Source: Acestrorhynchus altus
Taxonomy: Eukaryota; Chordata; Actinopteri; Characiformes; Acestrorhynchidae
Assembly (NCBI GenBank): GCA_034509495.1
Contig: CM067518.1
Location: 3,878,528 to 3,942,527 of the forward strand
DNA length: 64,000 nucleotides
Direction: 5' to 3'
The notes beneath the pieces are model-generated. The model made no database searches. It saw only the letters and a list, made by a program, of their open reading frames with translations, and was not told the DNA's origin. Position 1 is the first letter of the stretch. The number at the start of each line of letters is the position of its first letter. The position numbers and the translations under genes were made by a program. This document shows, piece after piece, positions 34,340 through 45,172 of the stretch.

Positions 34340-36569
34340 TCTGTATGGAGTGTGAGAAGTGATGCTGTGAGGAAAGTGGGAAACACAAAAGTTAATAGGG
34401 AATTCTGCTGAATTTTCATTTGGTGGGAAATTCTCCATTCTACAGAAACGAACCCAGTCAGCATTGTTCAGAGTGGTGGAGGAGACTGGAAACCAAAGAG
34501 TCCAGTGCCTCATTGCTACACGGTACAATCCTACTACACTAGAGTGACCGTATTTCGTTTTTCACTGGGGACATGCAGAGTCTGGTTAGTAGGTCTAAGT
34601 TTTTGGGTCGGGTGTGTGTGTGTGTGTGTGTGTGTGGGATGACAGATAAATACCTAACATTTACTCATTGAACAACACTAACACATGGTCTTGAAAGCCT
34701 GTAGCTCTAAGTCATCTCCCTTCATTTCAATGTATGTGTCTTAAAATGAAGTCATTTGTAGTTGTTAAATAAAAAAATCGAGGTTAAACCAAATGAACTT
34801 TACATTTGCATCAAGACATTTGAAGCCTGTGGTGTATCATCTGTGATGGGAAGCAGTTTGACCAGTGGTTGATGTAGATGCAGGTACATACAGACCAACA
34901 GTGGTGGTGAGAATGCGAGACAGCCAAATATCCAAATGTCACGATTTTTTTTCAATGAAGGGACAACATTGTCTGTGGTTCACATCAATGTAAAATACAT
35001 TTATATACTAAATTTGATTAGTCTAGGATTAGTCTCCTGAAAATAACAATATCTGCTATGTGTGACTGTCTCCTATAAATACTTCACTAATTTTCTGATG
35101 AATAAAAGTATGTGAAATAAAATCATCCCACAAATTTGGCCTGGAGTTCTAATAAGAGTTCTAATAAATAAAAAAACGAGTTCTATTAAAAAAAAATCAT
35201 CAGAATCACGTTGGCAAGCAACCACTGTGAGGACATTGCAGAGTCAGGGAACAGATACACACTGTGGTGTCAAACACATAAAGATTTTTGCTTGATTTTG
35301 GTCCTGTTTTCGTTTAAGAGACAGTTTGTCCTTCATTTTTCACTCCCTGTACTTTTTCTAATCCCTGGCCAAAAGCCTACCCACTTGCTTTGAGGATGTG
35401 CCTGGCCTGATGACAGCGGACATCCTGCCCCTGTTCTGGAACCAAGTGGCGGTCCCATGCCAACTACAGTACCTGCGACCTGCAGCTAAACAAATATATG
35501 CAATGAATACCAAGCAGCCGTTCAGCCGGGGCTTGTTTGTCCTCTATCTATCACGATGGTAATGGAAAAATAAGAAGCCTTCTGTGCTGTAGCAAGAGGA
35601 GAGGCTTGGGCTTCTGTGTCCCGTGACCCATTTCACTCAAACAGTGTGTTTGCCATCATAAAGGAACAGCTGGCTTGTTCATTTTCTCCAAACGTCACCA
35701 TTTTTGTCAGATGATATATTGCCCAATTAAGCTTAGTCTACATTAGTTACGTAACCCTGAAAGGATCGATTCTCTACAGTCAGCAAACCAGCACCTACAG
35801 GCCCTTCAAACCCACACAGGCCCCGCCTTCCTTTCCCTTCCCCTCACTCTCACCTGAGCATTTGACAACTTTTCACACAGTTGGACTGATTCAGCCTCAT
35901 TTGCATATGCATTAAGACCCATGCCCTGAATGCAAATGCCAAAGCTGAAGTTTTCCAACGAGCGGAAATGAAAATCAGCATGATGCAAGCCCAAGCCAAA
36001 GCACTTCATTATTCACTGGCAGCTTTTGTCTGGAAAATCCTGGCTGGCAGAGCTCCAGCTGCATTATGACTCTCGATAGATGGCATGATTTTAATATTCT
36101 TAAGTAGCAGGCTGGGCTTTTCGTCACATGCGCTTCCATTCCTGCCTGACAGAGAGTGTGCGGGCTGATTTTGAAGATCCCCCTTTAAGGATGGATGAGG
36201 GTTTCTCTGGAATGCAGGGCGATTGCATAAGAAAATGCAATAAGCCCATTACTCATCAGCTCAACAGCGCATTGTTTCATAAATCCAGCGTACATGCGTT
36301 ACACTCACTTCTGTGCCTAGCGCATAACACGTTCTTAAATGCGCTTAGGTTTATGCAGATCTGCTGAAACTGGAAACATTTAGTTGTTTAATTTGAACAG
36401 TAAACTCACTCACAATAGTGAAAACATCACACTTGCCTCAGGCCACAAATTCACAATGAAAGTGTGTGGGGAGGTGACGCCTGTCCTTAGGAGACATTGG
36501 TTGGCAGTAGCAATTTAAACCATTACCATATTACCAATTAGTAAAAAACATGATGCTTTTTATATCAAT
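34340..36569. other. Intergenic, mixed
   Basis: 34545-34640 resembles an old repeat (GAGTGACCGTATTTCGTTTT). 35200-36400 is low-repeat, with candidate conserved non-coding sequence at 35850-36130 and 36240-36360. Confidence 0.4.
35010..35130. repeat. Dispersed repeat family F fragment
   Basis: GGATTAGTCTCCTGAAAATA, ACAATATCTGCTATGTGTGA, CTGTCTCCTATAAATACTTC and GATGAATAAAAGTATGTGAA, the reverse-complement style of the 29.3-29.4 kb part. Confidence 0.55.
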
Positions 36570-36680
36570 CTTCTTCTTTCGGCTGCTCCCTTTAGGGGTC
36601 GCCACAGCGGATCATCATGTTTATTTATCCGGGCTTGGGCCCGGCACCAGAAGTGCACAAGCTACACCCCTAATAAACAC
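36570..36680. repeat. SINE-like repeat (family G), second copy
   Basis: TTCGGCTGCTCCCTTTAGGG then GTCGCCACAGCGGATCATCA, ending GCTACACCCCTAATAAA, as in the copy at 1.9 kb. It has an internal deletion relative to that copy. Confidence 0.6.
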
Positions 36681-36734
36681 AAAAACAAGAGCTATTATTA
36701 TAATGATACATTAGTATTTACATATATACACAGA

Positions 36735-36907
36735 TCCGCCATGTTTCTACATCCACTGTCCATTCTATCAGCTCCTCTTTCCATCCAGGAGCACTTTGAA
36801 GCTCCATAGATACAGACTCCAGTCCATCTGTTTCTCTGCATACTTTGTTAACCTCTTCAATGGTCAGGACCCCACAGGAGGTCCTGTGGGGTCCTGCTTA
36901 TTGAAGA
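36735..36907. mobile_element. Foldback family B copy collapsed to its ends
   Basis: The outer arm is present (CCATCTGTTTCTCTGCATAC). The inner part is reduced to a hairpin: 36854-36879 and 36882-36907 are inverted copies with three mismatches in 26, centred on GG. The middle of the element is gone. Confidence 0.7.
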
Positions 36908-37339
36908 AAATGGGTCAGTGGAATCGGGTGCTTTTGCATAATACTGTGTATTGAATGTGGAGATTTGATTTTTTACTGTGGTCTATCATTCAAATTATTC
37001 TAATTATATAGAAAAATACTTCAGTGATGAATAAAGTGATGATTATGTACCAACCTACAAGCCCCCAAACAGTGTGTAACCTGTTTAAGGCAAAAGGGAT
37101 ATGCCCCCTCATCCCCTCCCGTGAACCGGCACCTGTGCACTATTTAAAATGTAATCACAAAATAATTCCACACTGCTGACCTTTGTCTCACTGTTTATCT
37201 GCTACTGCTTATGCTGTTTAAACACGTCTGCGCTGACCGGCACGGGGGAGTGCAGGGAACAAACAGCATTTTTCATCACTGTGTCTCCTGGTCATTATTC
37301 GGATAATTGGTGAAAGTTCAGCACATTTGTAGTACAATT

Positions 37340-38115
37340 CAGGGGGCATGCCTGAATTCCTGGCACTTCCAGAGGGTATAACTGAATTTCAGGAACTTCC
37401 AGATCTAGAACCCCTAAGCCTGTGTCCATGACCTAAACATGGTAGGAACATTTCCTCCTAGGTGTTTGGGTGAGCTGTCTCCTTTGATGGATTGGTGCCA
37501 TGTTCAGAGCATATTGGTGCTTTGTACCCAGTGATTCAGGGTAGGCATTTGTTCTGCCATGAAGGTGATTGGCTCTTTTTAGGGGTGCTTTCACTTCGGG
37601 TTCTGTGTTTTTGGGTAGGTATTCCTGCCTTACACCACATGTTTCTGGAACTTCCATGGGGTATTACTGTAGTTCTGGAACTTCCAGGGGGTTTTCCTGA
37701 ATTTCTCAAACTTGCAGGTTTACTGTACCTGCCTTGCACCCAGCATTTCCAGATTAGACTCCAGATGTACAGTTACCCTGATTAGGACTTCCAGGGTGTA
37801 TTCCCACCCTGTGTTCCATGGTTTTTGTTAGGCTCTGAACCCACCAGGACTTTCAAGCAGTATTCCTGCCTAATGGCCAATGTTTCTGGAACTTCCCATG
37901 TGTATTCCTGTATTTTGCCTGATGTTTTTCCACTGTTTCTTACACCCTGACCTGGACTTCCAGCAGGTGTTGCTGCCTTACACCCAATGTTTCCCGCTAC
38001 CTAGATTAGGACTTACAGGATGGATTCTTACCCTGCCAAGTGATTCTGGGACTTCCCAATATTTCCATGTACACAGACTCCAGATCTTTCAGGGTGTATC
38101 ACTCGAGTGTGTTTT
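37340..38115 (+). repeat. Degenerate minisatellite with GGAACTTCCAGGGGGTATTCCTG core
   Basis: At least ten imperfect copies of 'ctggaacttccagggg-tattcctgccttacacccaatgtt', for example at 37640-37690, 37860-37915 and 37945-38000. No coding signal. It ends in a (TTA)n microsatellite at 38140-38184. Confidence 0.65.
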
Positions 38116-38135
38116 TCTGCCCAACACCCAGTGTT

Positions 38136-38139
<4 letters not shown>

Positions 38140-38184
<45 letters not shown>
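38140..38184. repeat. (TTA)n microsatellite
   Basis: About 15 TTA units. Confidence 0.95.
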
Positions 38185-38185
<1 letters not shown>

Positions 38186-39299
38186 ATTTATTTATTTAAT
38201 CATGTATTAACTTATTTTAATAAAATGCTCTAAAGCATTATTTAAAATCAATAAGCCACTTTGTATGCCTAACAAAAACCCATCACGATGGTAAAATGAC
38301 TGTAACAGTCTGATTTGTGCTGACAATGAAATCCTGAACACTCTCTAAAATCCTCCCAAATTGAGTCTACTGCATTTTCTCTGGCCTGTAGTTTTGAATG
38401 TTGTTTGTTATAGTATATTATCATTTATTATCTTTTGAGAAAGGAGGCAGTCAGTACAGATGAGCGCACAAACTAAATGATGAATTCAGTCTTTTTACCT
38501 GCCTGACTCTGCAGCCTGCACCATCCATTACGGTATCTGCTGAAATAAAAGGCCGAGTGCATTCCTGTTGTGCTGTGATGAAGAACTGAAGAAATGAGTG
38601 CTGAAAAAAGTCAATGCTGCCCATTAGGAGGGCTGTTTCAGGATTGATGGTAATATGAAAATCCATTTTGCACATGTCAGAGGTCTGAAAGCAGGGCAAA
38701 CACAAAAGCCTGATGCTGGGATTAAAACAGCATCTTGGCTACAAATGGGAGGCAATTAGGATGATTAAGACAACAATGTTAATCATTCTCCTTAAAACCA
38801 TTTTTAACATAGATCTGTCAAGTCCATCTACATGATAACACCATTAGACCTAAATGGAGGAAATGCAAGCGCAAACATCAGCTGTGCCGTCTGAAGCCCT
38901 ACCGCTGAGAACAAACATTCGAGTCCGTCCATAAACCTCCTGTTTATACACTCGCCCACAGGTAAACACTCTCCATCTGGAAAACATTAGGAGATTTCTC
39001 ATGAGCATGTGCGTGTTCGCCATCGCATCTGTGCACATATGAGATTGTGTGGCAGGGGGTTGAATGTTTGCATGTGTGCACATATCCAAGATCCCAGGGG
39101 TGAAGAACTCTGGAGCTTTGTACCTGGTAGAGTGACCTGACAGATTTAGGTTGGCATTAAAAATTGTTTTAAATATTGTCAATGATTTTTATCTACTCGT
39201 CATTATTTCTTATTTTTGATGATGAGATGTTCACTAGTCACAGAGTTCAAGTTAAGTCATGAGTCTTTAGGCTAGAGGACAAGTCAATATGCAAAATAT
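38185..39299. other. Intergenic, candidate conserved non-coding DNA
   Basis: 38480-38880 is repeat-free with AATTAGGATGATTAAGACAA and ATGTTAATCATTCTCC homeobox-like cores. No gene. Confidence 0.4.
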
Positions 39300-39440
39300 A
39301 CTTTATCTGTCCTATTCTATTGGCAGTACTTCGCTACAGGGACTAGACAAGCTGCAGCGTGCAACATACAAGTAGCTGAATGCCTTCATTAGAAGGGGTG
39401 TCCACAAACGTATATAGTTTGGACATAGTTTGATTGGACA
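39300..39440. repeat. Dispersed repeat family A fragment
   Basis: CTATTCTATTGGCAGTACTT, ACAGGGACTAGACAAGCTG and TTCATTAGAAGGGGTGTCCA are shared with other family A copies. Confidence 0.6.
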
Positions 39441-40079
39441 TAATTTGCATATAGGCACTCGTATCCCAGGATTTTGAGCACCCTGTAGCCAAGCGCTGAC
39501 TCATACAGTGCTCCCAGTGAAGCCGGGCGCTGTTCAGTTTACATTTAGTGCCATTCACTGATTTCACCCTCATGCTGCCAGATGTTGGGATGACTCTCAA
39601 GAAAAGTGTCCCAAATCAACAGAATACAGTCACTTTTTGTAACTTTCACAAACACAAACATGCCTGGATAATGGAATAACTATTCCATTCACAAGTTAAT
39701 ATTCACCAGTATGAGTCCACTTGTCATGTGTCATTAGGGACAAGTCTGAAGTCTATTTGTATGCAACTTACTTTGCTAACTCGAGTACCCACCTCTGTAG
39801 TCTGCATGTCGGCATACTTTTGCTCTGGACAGTTAAACTTGTCCCCCTCAAATTGTTTACTGTTTGTTCATATCGACAAGACTCCCCATATTACATGATG
39901 TCCTTGGACTGTGAGGTGTTGGACAGTAAAGTTCTTCACCTTATTACCTCCTCACACTGAATGAGCTGCAGTTAGACCGTAGGGCCACCATAGAGCTGTG
40001 GCATTACACTACATTAAACACAGTTCTGAGTAAATTTAACTGGGACACGGCAAAGTAACTGCCTGCTTTCAAGAGACAG

Positions 40080-40265
40080 GAGTTTCACAAAACACAAATA
40101 CACACCAGGGGTCAGTGAGCACACGTGCCTGGAGCAGTGGGCTAACGGTGGGCTTCAGGCACATATCCACAGTGCCCAGGGAACAGAGGAGTTCAGGGAA
40201 TCGCACTAGCAACCTTCTGGTCACAAGGCTGGTTCCTTAACCTCCTGGTCACAGCTTCCCCCAGT
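40080..40265. repeat. SINE-like repeat (family J)
   Basis: CACACCAGGGGTCAGTGAGC, ACACGTGCCTGGAGCAGTGG, TCAGGGAATCGCACTAGCAA and CCTTCTGGTCACAAGGCTGG. A related copy is at 51560-51715. Confidence 0.6.
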
Positions 40266-41379
40266 AAACATTTTTCGAGGCTCAACTAAGTATGGATTGT
40301 TGACCAAACTGAGATTCAGAAGCAAACAGTTAGTAATCAGATACTGCATGGTTTGTTTGGCCCTCCTTTGCATGTTTTACAGTGTGTGTATTTGCCTCAC
40401 AGTAACGGAAAAAGCAGTTCAATTGTCAGATCAAACAGCTATGATCTCAGAGGTGCCATGATTCTGACTAGAGGCTGGTGTTTCTGTAATGACACATTTA
40501 GAAAGCCTGCTTTTAGTTTATGTCCATCATTACGTATCTTAATAAAAGATTAAGATATGCAGTAACAGTGCTGGTGTTCTCTGTTTGTCATGCTGCTGTC
40601 AAAGTATTATTTTGGTTACTTGATATCTGATACATATACACGCACAAGATGAGCATCATTAAGCACCAGGGTAGACAGTCTGGCCATCAAGGGCAAATAT
40701 CAGATATGTGCATCCCAAAGCAGATACTCTATTCTCAGCCTGAGCAGGCAAGGGCAGGCTTTTTGTCCCAGTTTACAATTGCCATTAGAATGGGCACCCA
40801 ATTCAACGTAATAGGTGCAGCAGTTGCATGCAGGAACCCGTAGGGTACCAGAATTTAACTGCTGTAAAGAATGACTCAACAACTCATTCGGAATCATCTC
40901 AACAAATCTGAAAATTTATTAGAAAGAATATGAAGCTAGCATGCGTGTCACTGATTATGCATTATTATACATATCCATTTTCAAGTTCTGGAAGTTCTGT
41001 GTGTGTGGGATCCAAACTACAACCAGTGGATAATTATAGAGACCTGGGACCCAAAGCATCAGTACATAATTGCAAACCTGTGGAAAGAGAAGACTGAAAG
41101 TGTCATTTCATTACAATGTAGTTGAATAGCAGCCCTTGCCAACTGTTTTTCATCCTAGGGTTGTGTCAATGTCCAAGCAGATTTCTGATTTAGCTTCACT
41201 GGCTTGTGCTATATTAGCTGTCTGGTGTCTACATAGGTATTACTGTGTATTATTATAAAAACATTGTAATCACCAGACTGTTGTAATTGTACGAAGGGTG
41301 AGAGCCCCCTTAGGAGCCAGAGCCCCTGAGAATGTTCTCCCATAGTTAGTAATCCACCCCTGCTTCAGATCATCAAACA
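40266..41379. other. Intergenic, no gene seen
   Basis: Short open frames only, no recognised domain. Sequence between two dispersed repeats. Confidence 0.5.
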
Positions 41380-41790
41380 CTATATTTCCAAATGTTTGTG
41401 GACACTCCTTATAATGAATGCATTCTCCTCAGTTCTACCCTTTGCAAATGTGCAAATGCACACACAGCTTGTCTAGTCCCTGTAGTCATACACTGCATGG
41501 CTAGAAGGATGTACGACACCCAGCACTGAGCTTTGGAAGAGTGGAACTGTGTTCTGTGGAATGATGGTGCTCCATCCAATACCTTTGGAATGGCTTTGGA
41601 TGATGATCGTCCAATATCCTGACCTCAATAATATGCTTGTCACTGTATGCAATCAAATCCTCACAGCAATGCTCCAAAATCTAGTAGAAGTAGTTCCAAA
41701 CAGAAGCAGGATCAACCATTTTAATACCCTTGATTTCAGAAGAAACAACGACTGAGCAGGTGTCTGAATATGTGTCTAGTTGCCCCAAAG
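41380..41790. repeat. Dispersed repeat family A copy, the longest in the window
   Basis: Starts CCAAATGTTTGTGGACACTC and includes GCAAATGCACACACAGCTTG, GATGGTGCTCCATCCAATAC and GCTCCAAAATCTAGTAGAAG. These run in the usual order of this fish repeat. No open frame of note. Confidence 0.6.
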
Positions 41791-42494
41791 AAATGGAGCA
41801 TGCATTGTGATCATATCTATATATAATCAAAATCCAGGTAATCCAAATGGCTAACATTGGACGCAGATGTATGTGTGCCCATGTGCACATTTGAGAGTAG
41901 AAGTAAGACCTGCAGCAGTCCCTGTAGGCCTCCAGCAGTGAGATAGCCACATCTGCTCTCCAGAACTTCCTGCTCATACTCCCCCCCGCCTGCTGCCAAC
42001 GCTATTTCTGGATCCAGCCATGCACGGCTGGGCACGGAGAACGGGTGAACTCTGCCGTTTTTGCCTCGGACTCACCGATGCTAAACAACTCAGTGTTCTA
42101 GACCATGAGTCAGGTGCCTTAATGCTTGTCTAAACCAGATGAATAATGCCAAGGCTGAGGCCTGGCCCCCAGATACACACCGTCTCCTGCTGACTCACTC
42201 GCTCGTTTGCAGGGCGAGGCGAAAAGGTCATGCCTGTTTTGTTTCAGAAAGTTGTTTCATGTTCTCATTATAATGATTTGTGCACAAAGTTCACGCCATC
42301 CGTCACATTCCATCAGGTACCGAGTGACACTTTGCTGAGACAACGTAAGTTGGAAAAGTTTTTTTTTTAAGAAAGTTGTGACAGTTTCTAAGAGGGTTCA
42401 GACACATCAATGATTCAAGCCAGAACAGCTATTAAACACAAGGTGTTCATTTTTCATTTTAGGGAACACAGACACCACAACGAATAATCTAATA
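41791..42494. other. Intergenic, no gene seen
   Basis: Includes a C-run near 41981-41988. Nothing recognised. Confidence 0.5.
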
Positions 42495-42705
42495 TCAGAT
42501 GTTAAATGTCAATCAGTCAGTCACTATCTTAGCCAATTCTTCCTGAATAGGGTCACGGGTTAATCTAGAGCCCACCTGGAGTCAGTAGAGACCCCCTGGA
42601 CAGGGCATCAGTCTATCGAAGGGTACCACAGACACACAATTAAGCAAGGTCAATTCACCTACCATGTGCATTTTTGGGAGGCGGAAGGAAACCGGAGTAC
42701 CGGTC
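42495..42705. repeat. SINE-like repeat
   Basis: AATAGGGTCACGGGTTAATC, GACCCCCTGGACAGGGCATC, AGTCTATCGAAGGGTACC, CAAGGTCAATTCACCTACCA and TTGGGAGGCGGAAGGAAACC follow the order of a common fish SINE/LINE-tail consensus I recall. Confidence 0.6.
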
Positions 42706-44489
42706 AGTCAGTCAGTTTGCTTGTTAGACTGTGAGCATGGCACAACTCTGGAAATGCCCTGTCAATATGGAGATGCATTAAAATAGCCAGAAATGCATTA
42801 GAACTGGTTTTACTGAACCAAATGCGACAAAATTGTTTGTCAGATTTTAAAATTGAAAAACAATGTTTACATACAAGTGTATTTTGACTCATTTTGGTAC
42901 ATAAACCTATAGAAACATCATGAAAACAAACTACAAAGAAATTTGAGGGCATAGACTAATTTGCACTTGGCATCTACAGTAGCATCCTCAGCTCCCATCA
43001 CTAGCCATCCTGTCCATCATCTCCAGCACAGGCCCTGAAACAGATCTGAGAGTTTGGGGGCATTTGACTGATTAATCTCTGCATTTTCTGAATAACCCAC
43101 CCCCCACCCACCCCCCAAAACACACATATATTAACACCAACTGCGGTGAAATTGAGCGGACAAGATTTCTGCTTTGTGTGGAAAGAAGCTGACTCTGCAG
43201 CACCATGTCATTTTAATCCCTGTTTCAGCCTGAGGTTATTAAAACCCCAAACCCTCCTCTCGGAGAACAGATGAGCGCTGCCTGGATCTGTGTGTTTATG
43301 GGGCTGGAGCTGGAGTACCAATGCAGCAGAGCTTTCTTTATGCATGGCTTGTCCGTGGTGAAAGATATACTGTACCTTTCCACCCAGTGCTCTCGGGGCT
43401 ATCTACACAACCTGCTGGGGTGTTTATCATGCAAACAGGGGTCACACAGAGTGCCCAGCCGTAGCCTGTCTGCTGACTGAAGATTTATGAGTCCATGACC
43501 TTGCTACTTGCGCTTCGAGATGCTTTTGGTCCAGAGCTGCACACACTGTAGATCAGCAGGTCGTGACAGACGGTGAACCTGCAACCTTCAGCTGTCCAGT
43601 GTGGTTCTGAGTGTAGTAGTGAAAGCAATGGGTGTTTTGGTCTGGGACTGTGCATCAGAAGATCTACTGTAGCAATGTGACTCAAGACTACCATCTAGAG
43701 TATGAATAGAATAATCTATAATTTTAATAAGGGTTGATTTACTCTATTCAACCAAAAAGAAGGACCTCATACAGTATCTTCGGTGGAAAATCATGACTAT
43801 TGGGCCACAAATGTCAAAACTCAGTCAAGATAAAACAACTTCTATGGGAATCTAGTAATATGTTGTCGCAAAGCTCTTGTTTGTATACATAATGACCTTT
43901 TTTCAGATAAAACTGGTCTCACGATGTGGAAATGTGATGGTGGTCAATCCGACATGTTAGGCCTTCATTGCTGCTCCCAAAGTCCCAACCAATGAAAGAG
44001 AGGCTGTGTCCCAATTGTGTACTTGGCACTAATACTGTAAGTCCTCACCTAAGGGATCCTAACTTTTTGCAACTTGTGGGACACTTAACCAACCACAAAT
44101 TGTTCATTGGCCCACACAAAATATTAACACACTACTTTCATAATAACAGAAAGAGATAAAACGTTGCTTTATTTATCTAGATACCACTGTAAACATAATC
44201 ATGACTGTACATTTTTCCATTAAGTGTCTCATAAATGTATCCCTTTTATTACCAAACCAAAATATAATAATGAACTAAAAATAATAGTGTAATTCTTATA
44301 ATTCTATAATAATAAATAAAATAATATTATGTGAAGTAGAACCACAGAGAAGTTGGGAGATAAACAGCTGATACTGTGTCTCATACAAACTGTCTGAGTT
44401 CACGTTTAGCAAAATGTCCAAATCTTTGTTGGGTAATATGGAAATATTTCATTTCAACATAAATGGATATGGCATTTGTAGATCAGAGG
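42706..44489. other. Intergenic upstream of mul1, no gene seen
   Basis: A C-rich stretch at 43098-43119. AT-rich at 44150-44340. No domain in any frame. Confidence 0.5.
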
Positions 44490-44725
44490 TGTTTGTGATT
44501 TATTTGCAGGGTACGGGTGCCCCAGGACCAGCATTCATTTATTTATTTATTTATTTATTTATTTATAATTTGCAGGGTAGGGGTGCCCCCAGGACCAGTA
44601 TTTAATTACTTATTTACTTATTTAATATTTGCAGGGTAGGGGTGCCCCAGGGCCATTTATTTATTTGTTTGTTTGTTTATTATTTGTAGGGTAGGGGTGC
44701 CCCCAGGACCAGCGTTGAGACGCCC
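44490..44725 (+). repeat. Four-copy tandem repeat with (ATTT)n spacers upstream of mul1
   Basis: GCAGGGTAGGGGTGCCCCAG followed by GACCAG occurs four times (about 44508, 44573, 44632 and 44688) at 55-65 base spacing, separated by ATTT/ACTT/GTTT tetranucleotide runs, the largest at 44535-44566. It ends about 450 bases before the mul1 ATG. Confidence 0.8.
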
Positions 44726-44734
44726 TGACTTGAA

Positions 44735-45172
44735 GCCGTTAAAATGATGAGTTGGTGTAATTGGTCCTCCCCGCCAGTAGGAGGCAGAGTGGCCCCTGCG
44801 GTCAGTGCTCCGCTGGGTTGTTTACGTCTGTAGCCGTTTAGTTTCAGAGACACGAGTTCGTTCAAAAGAACCCAAACAACGACAAGACGCTTTTAATCCA
44901 CGTGAGCTGGTTTCCAAGACAACGACCGTAAGAGTATCGTTACTAAGCGTGAACGAACCCAGCAGTGACAGTAACGTGCCTTTAAACAGCCGAAATGTCC
45001 AGCCCTGCCTGCTTTCCCTTCTAATAAGAGGCTTGAAAGGGTTCCACCTTAGTTTGCACGAATCTAGTACCACATACAGGCAGCTGGTTCCTCAGGAGCA
45101 CATCTACACCCAGAACCTCTGAGCTATGAGTTCTAAAAGAGCAGCGTCTGTCCAGTGAAGGAGATCCTGGAG
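44735..45172 (+). promoter_or_regulatory. Probable mul1 promoter and 5' untranslated region
   Basis: This stretch between the GGGTGCCCC tandem repeats and the mul1 ATG is less AT-rich than its surroundings and has scattered CpGs (for example 44815-44945). I see no clear TATA box. An open frame of 105 codons (44805-45122) resembles nothing I know and ends before the gene. The transcription start is not determined. Confidence 0.4.
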
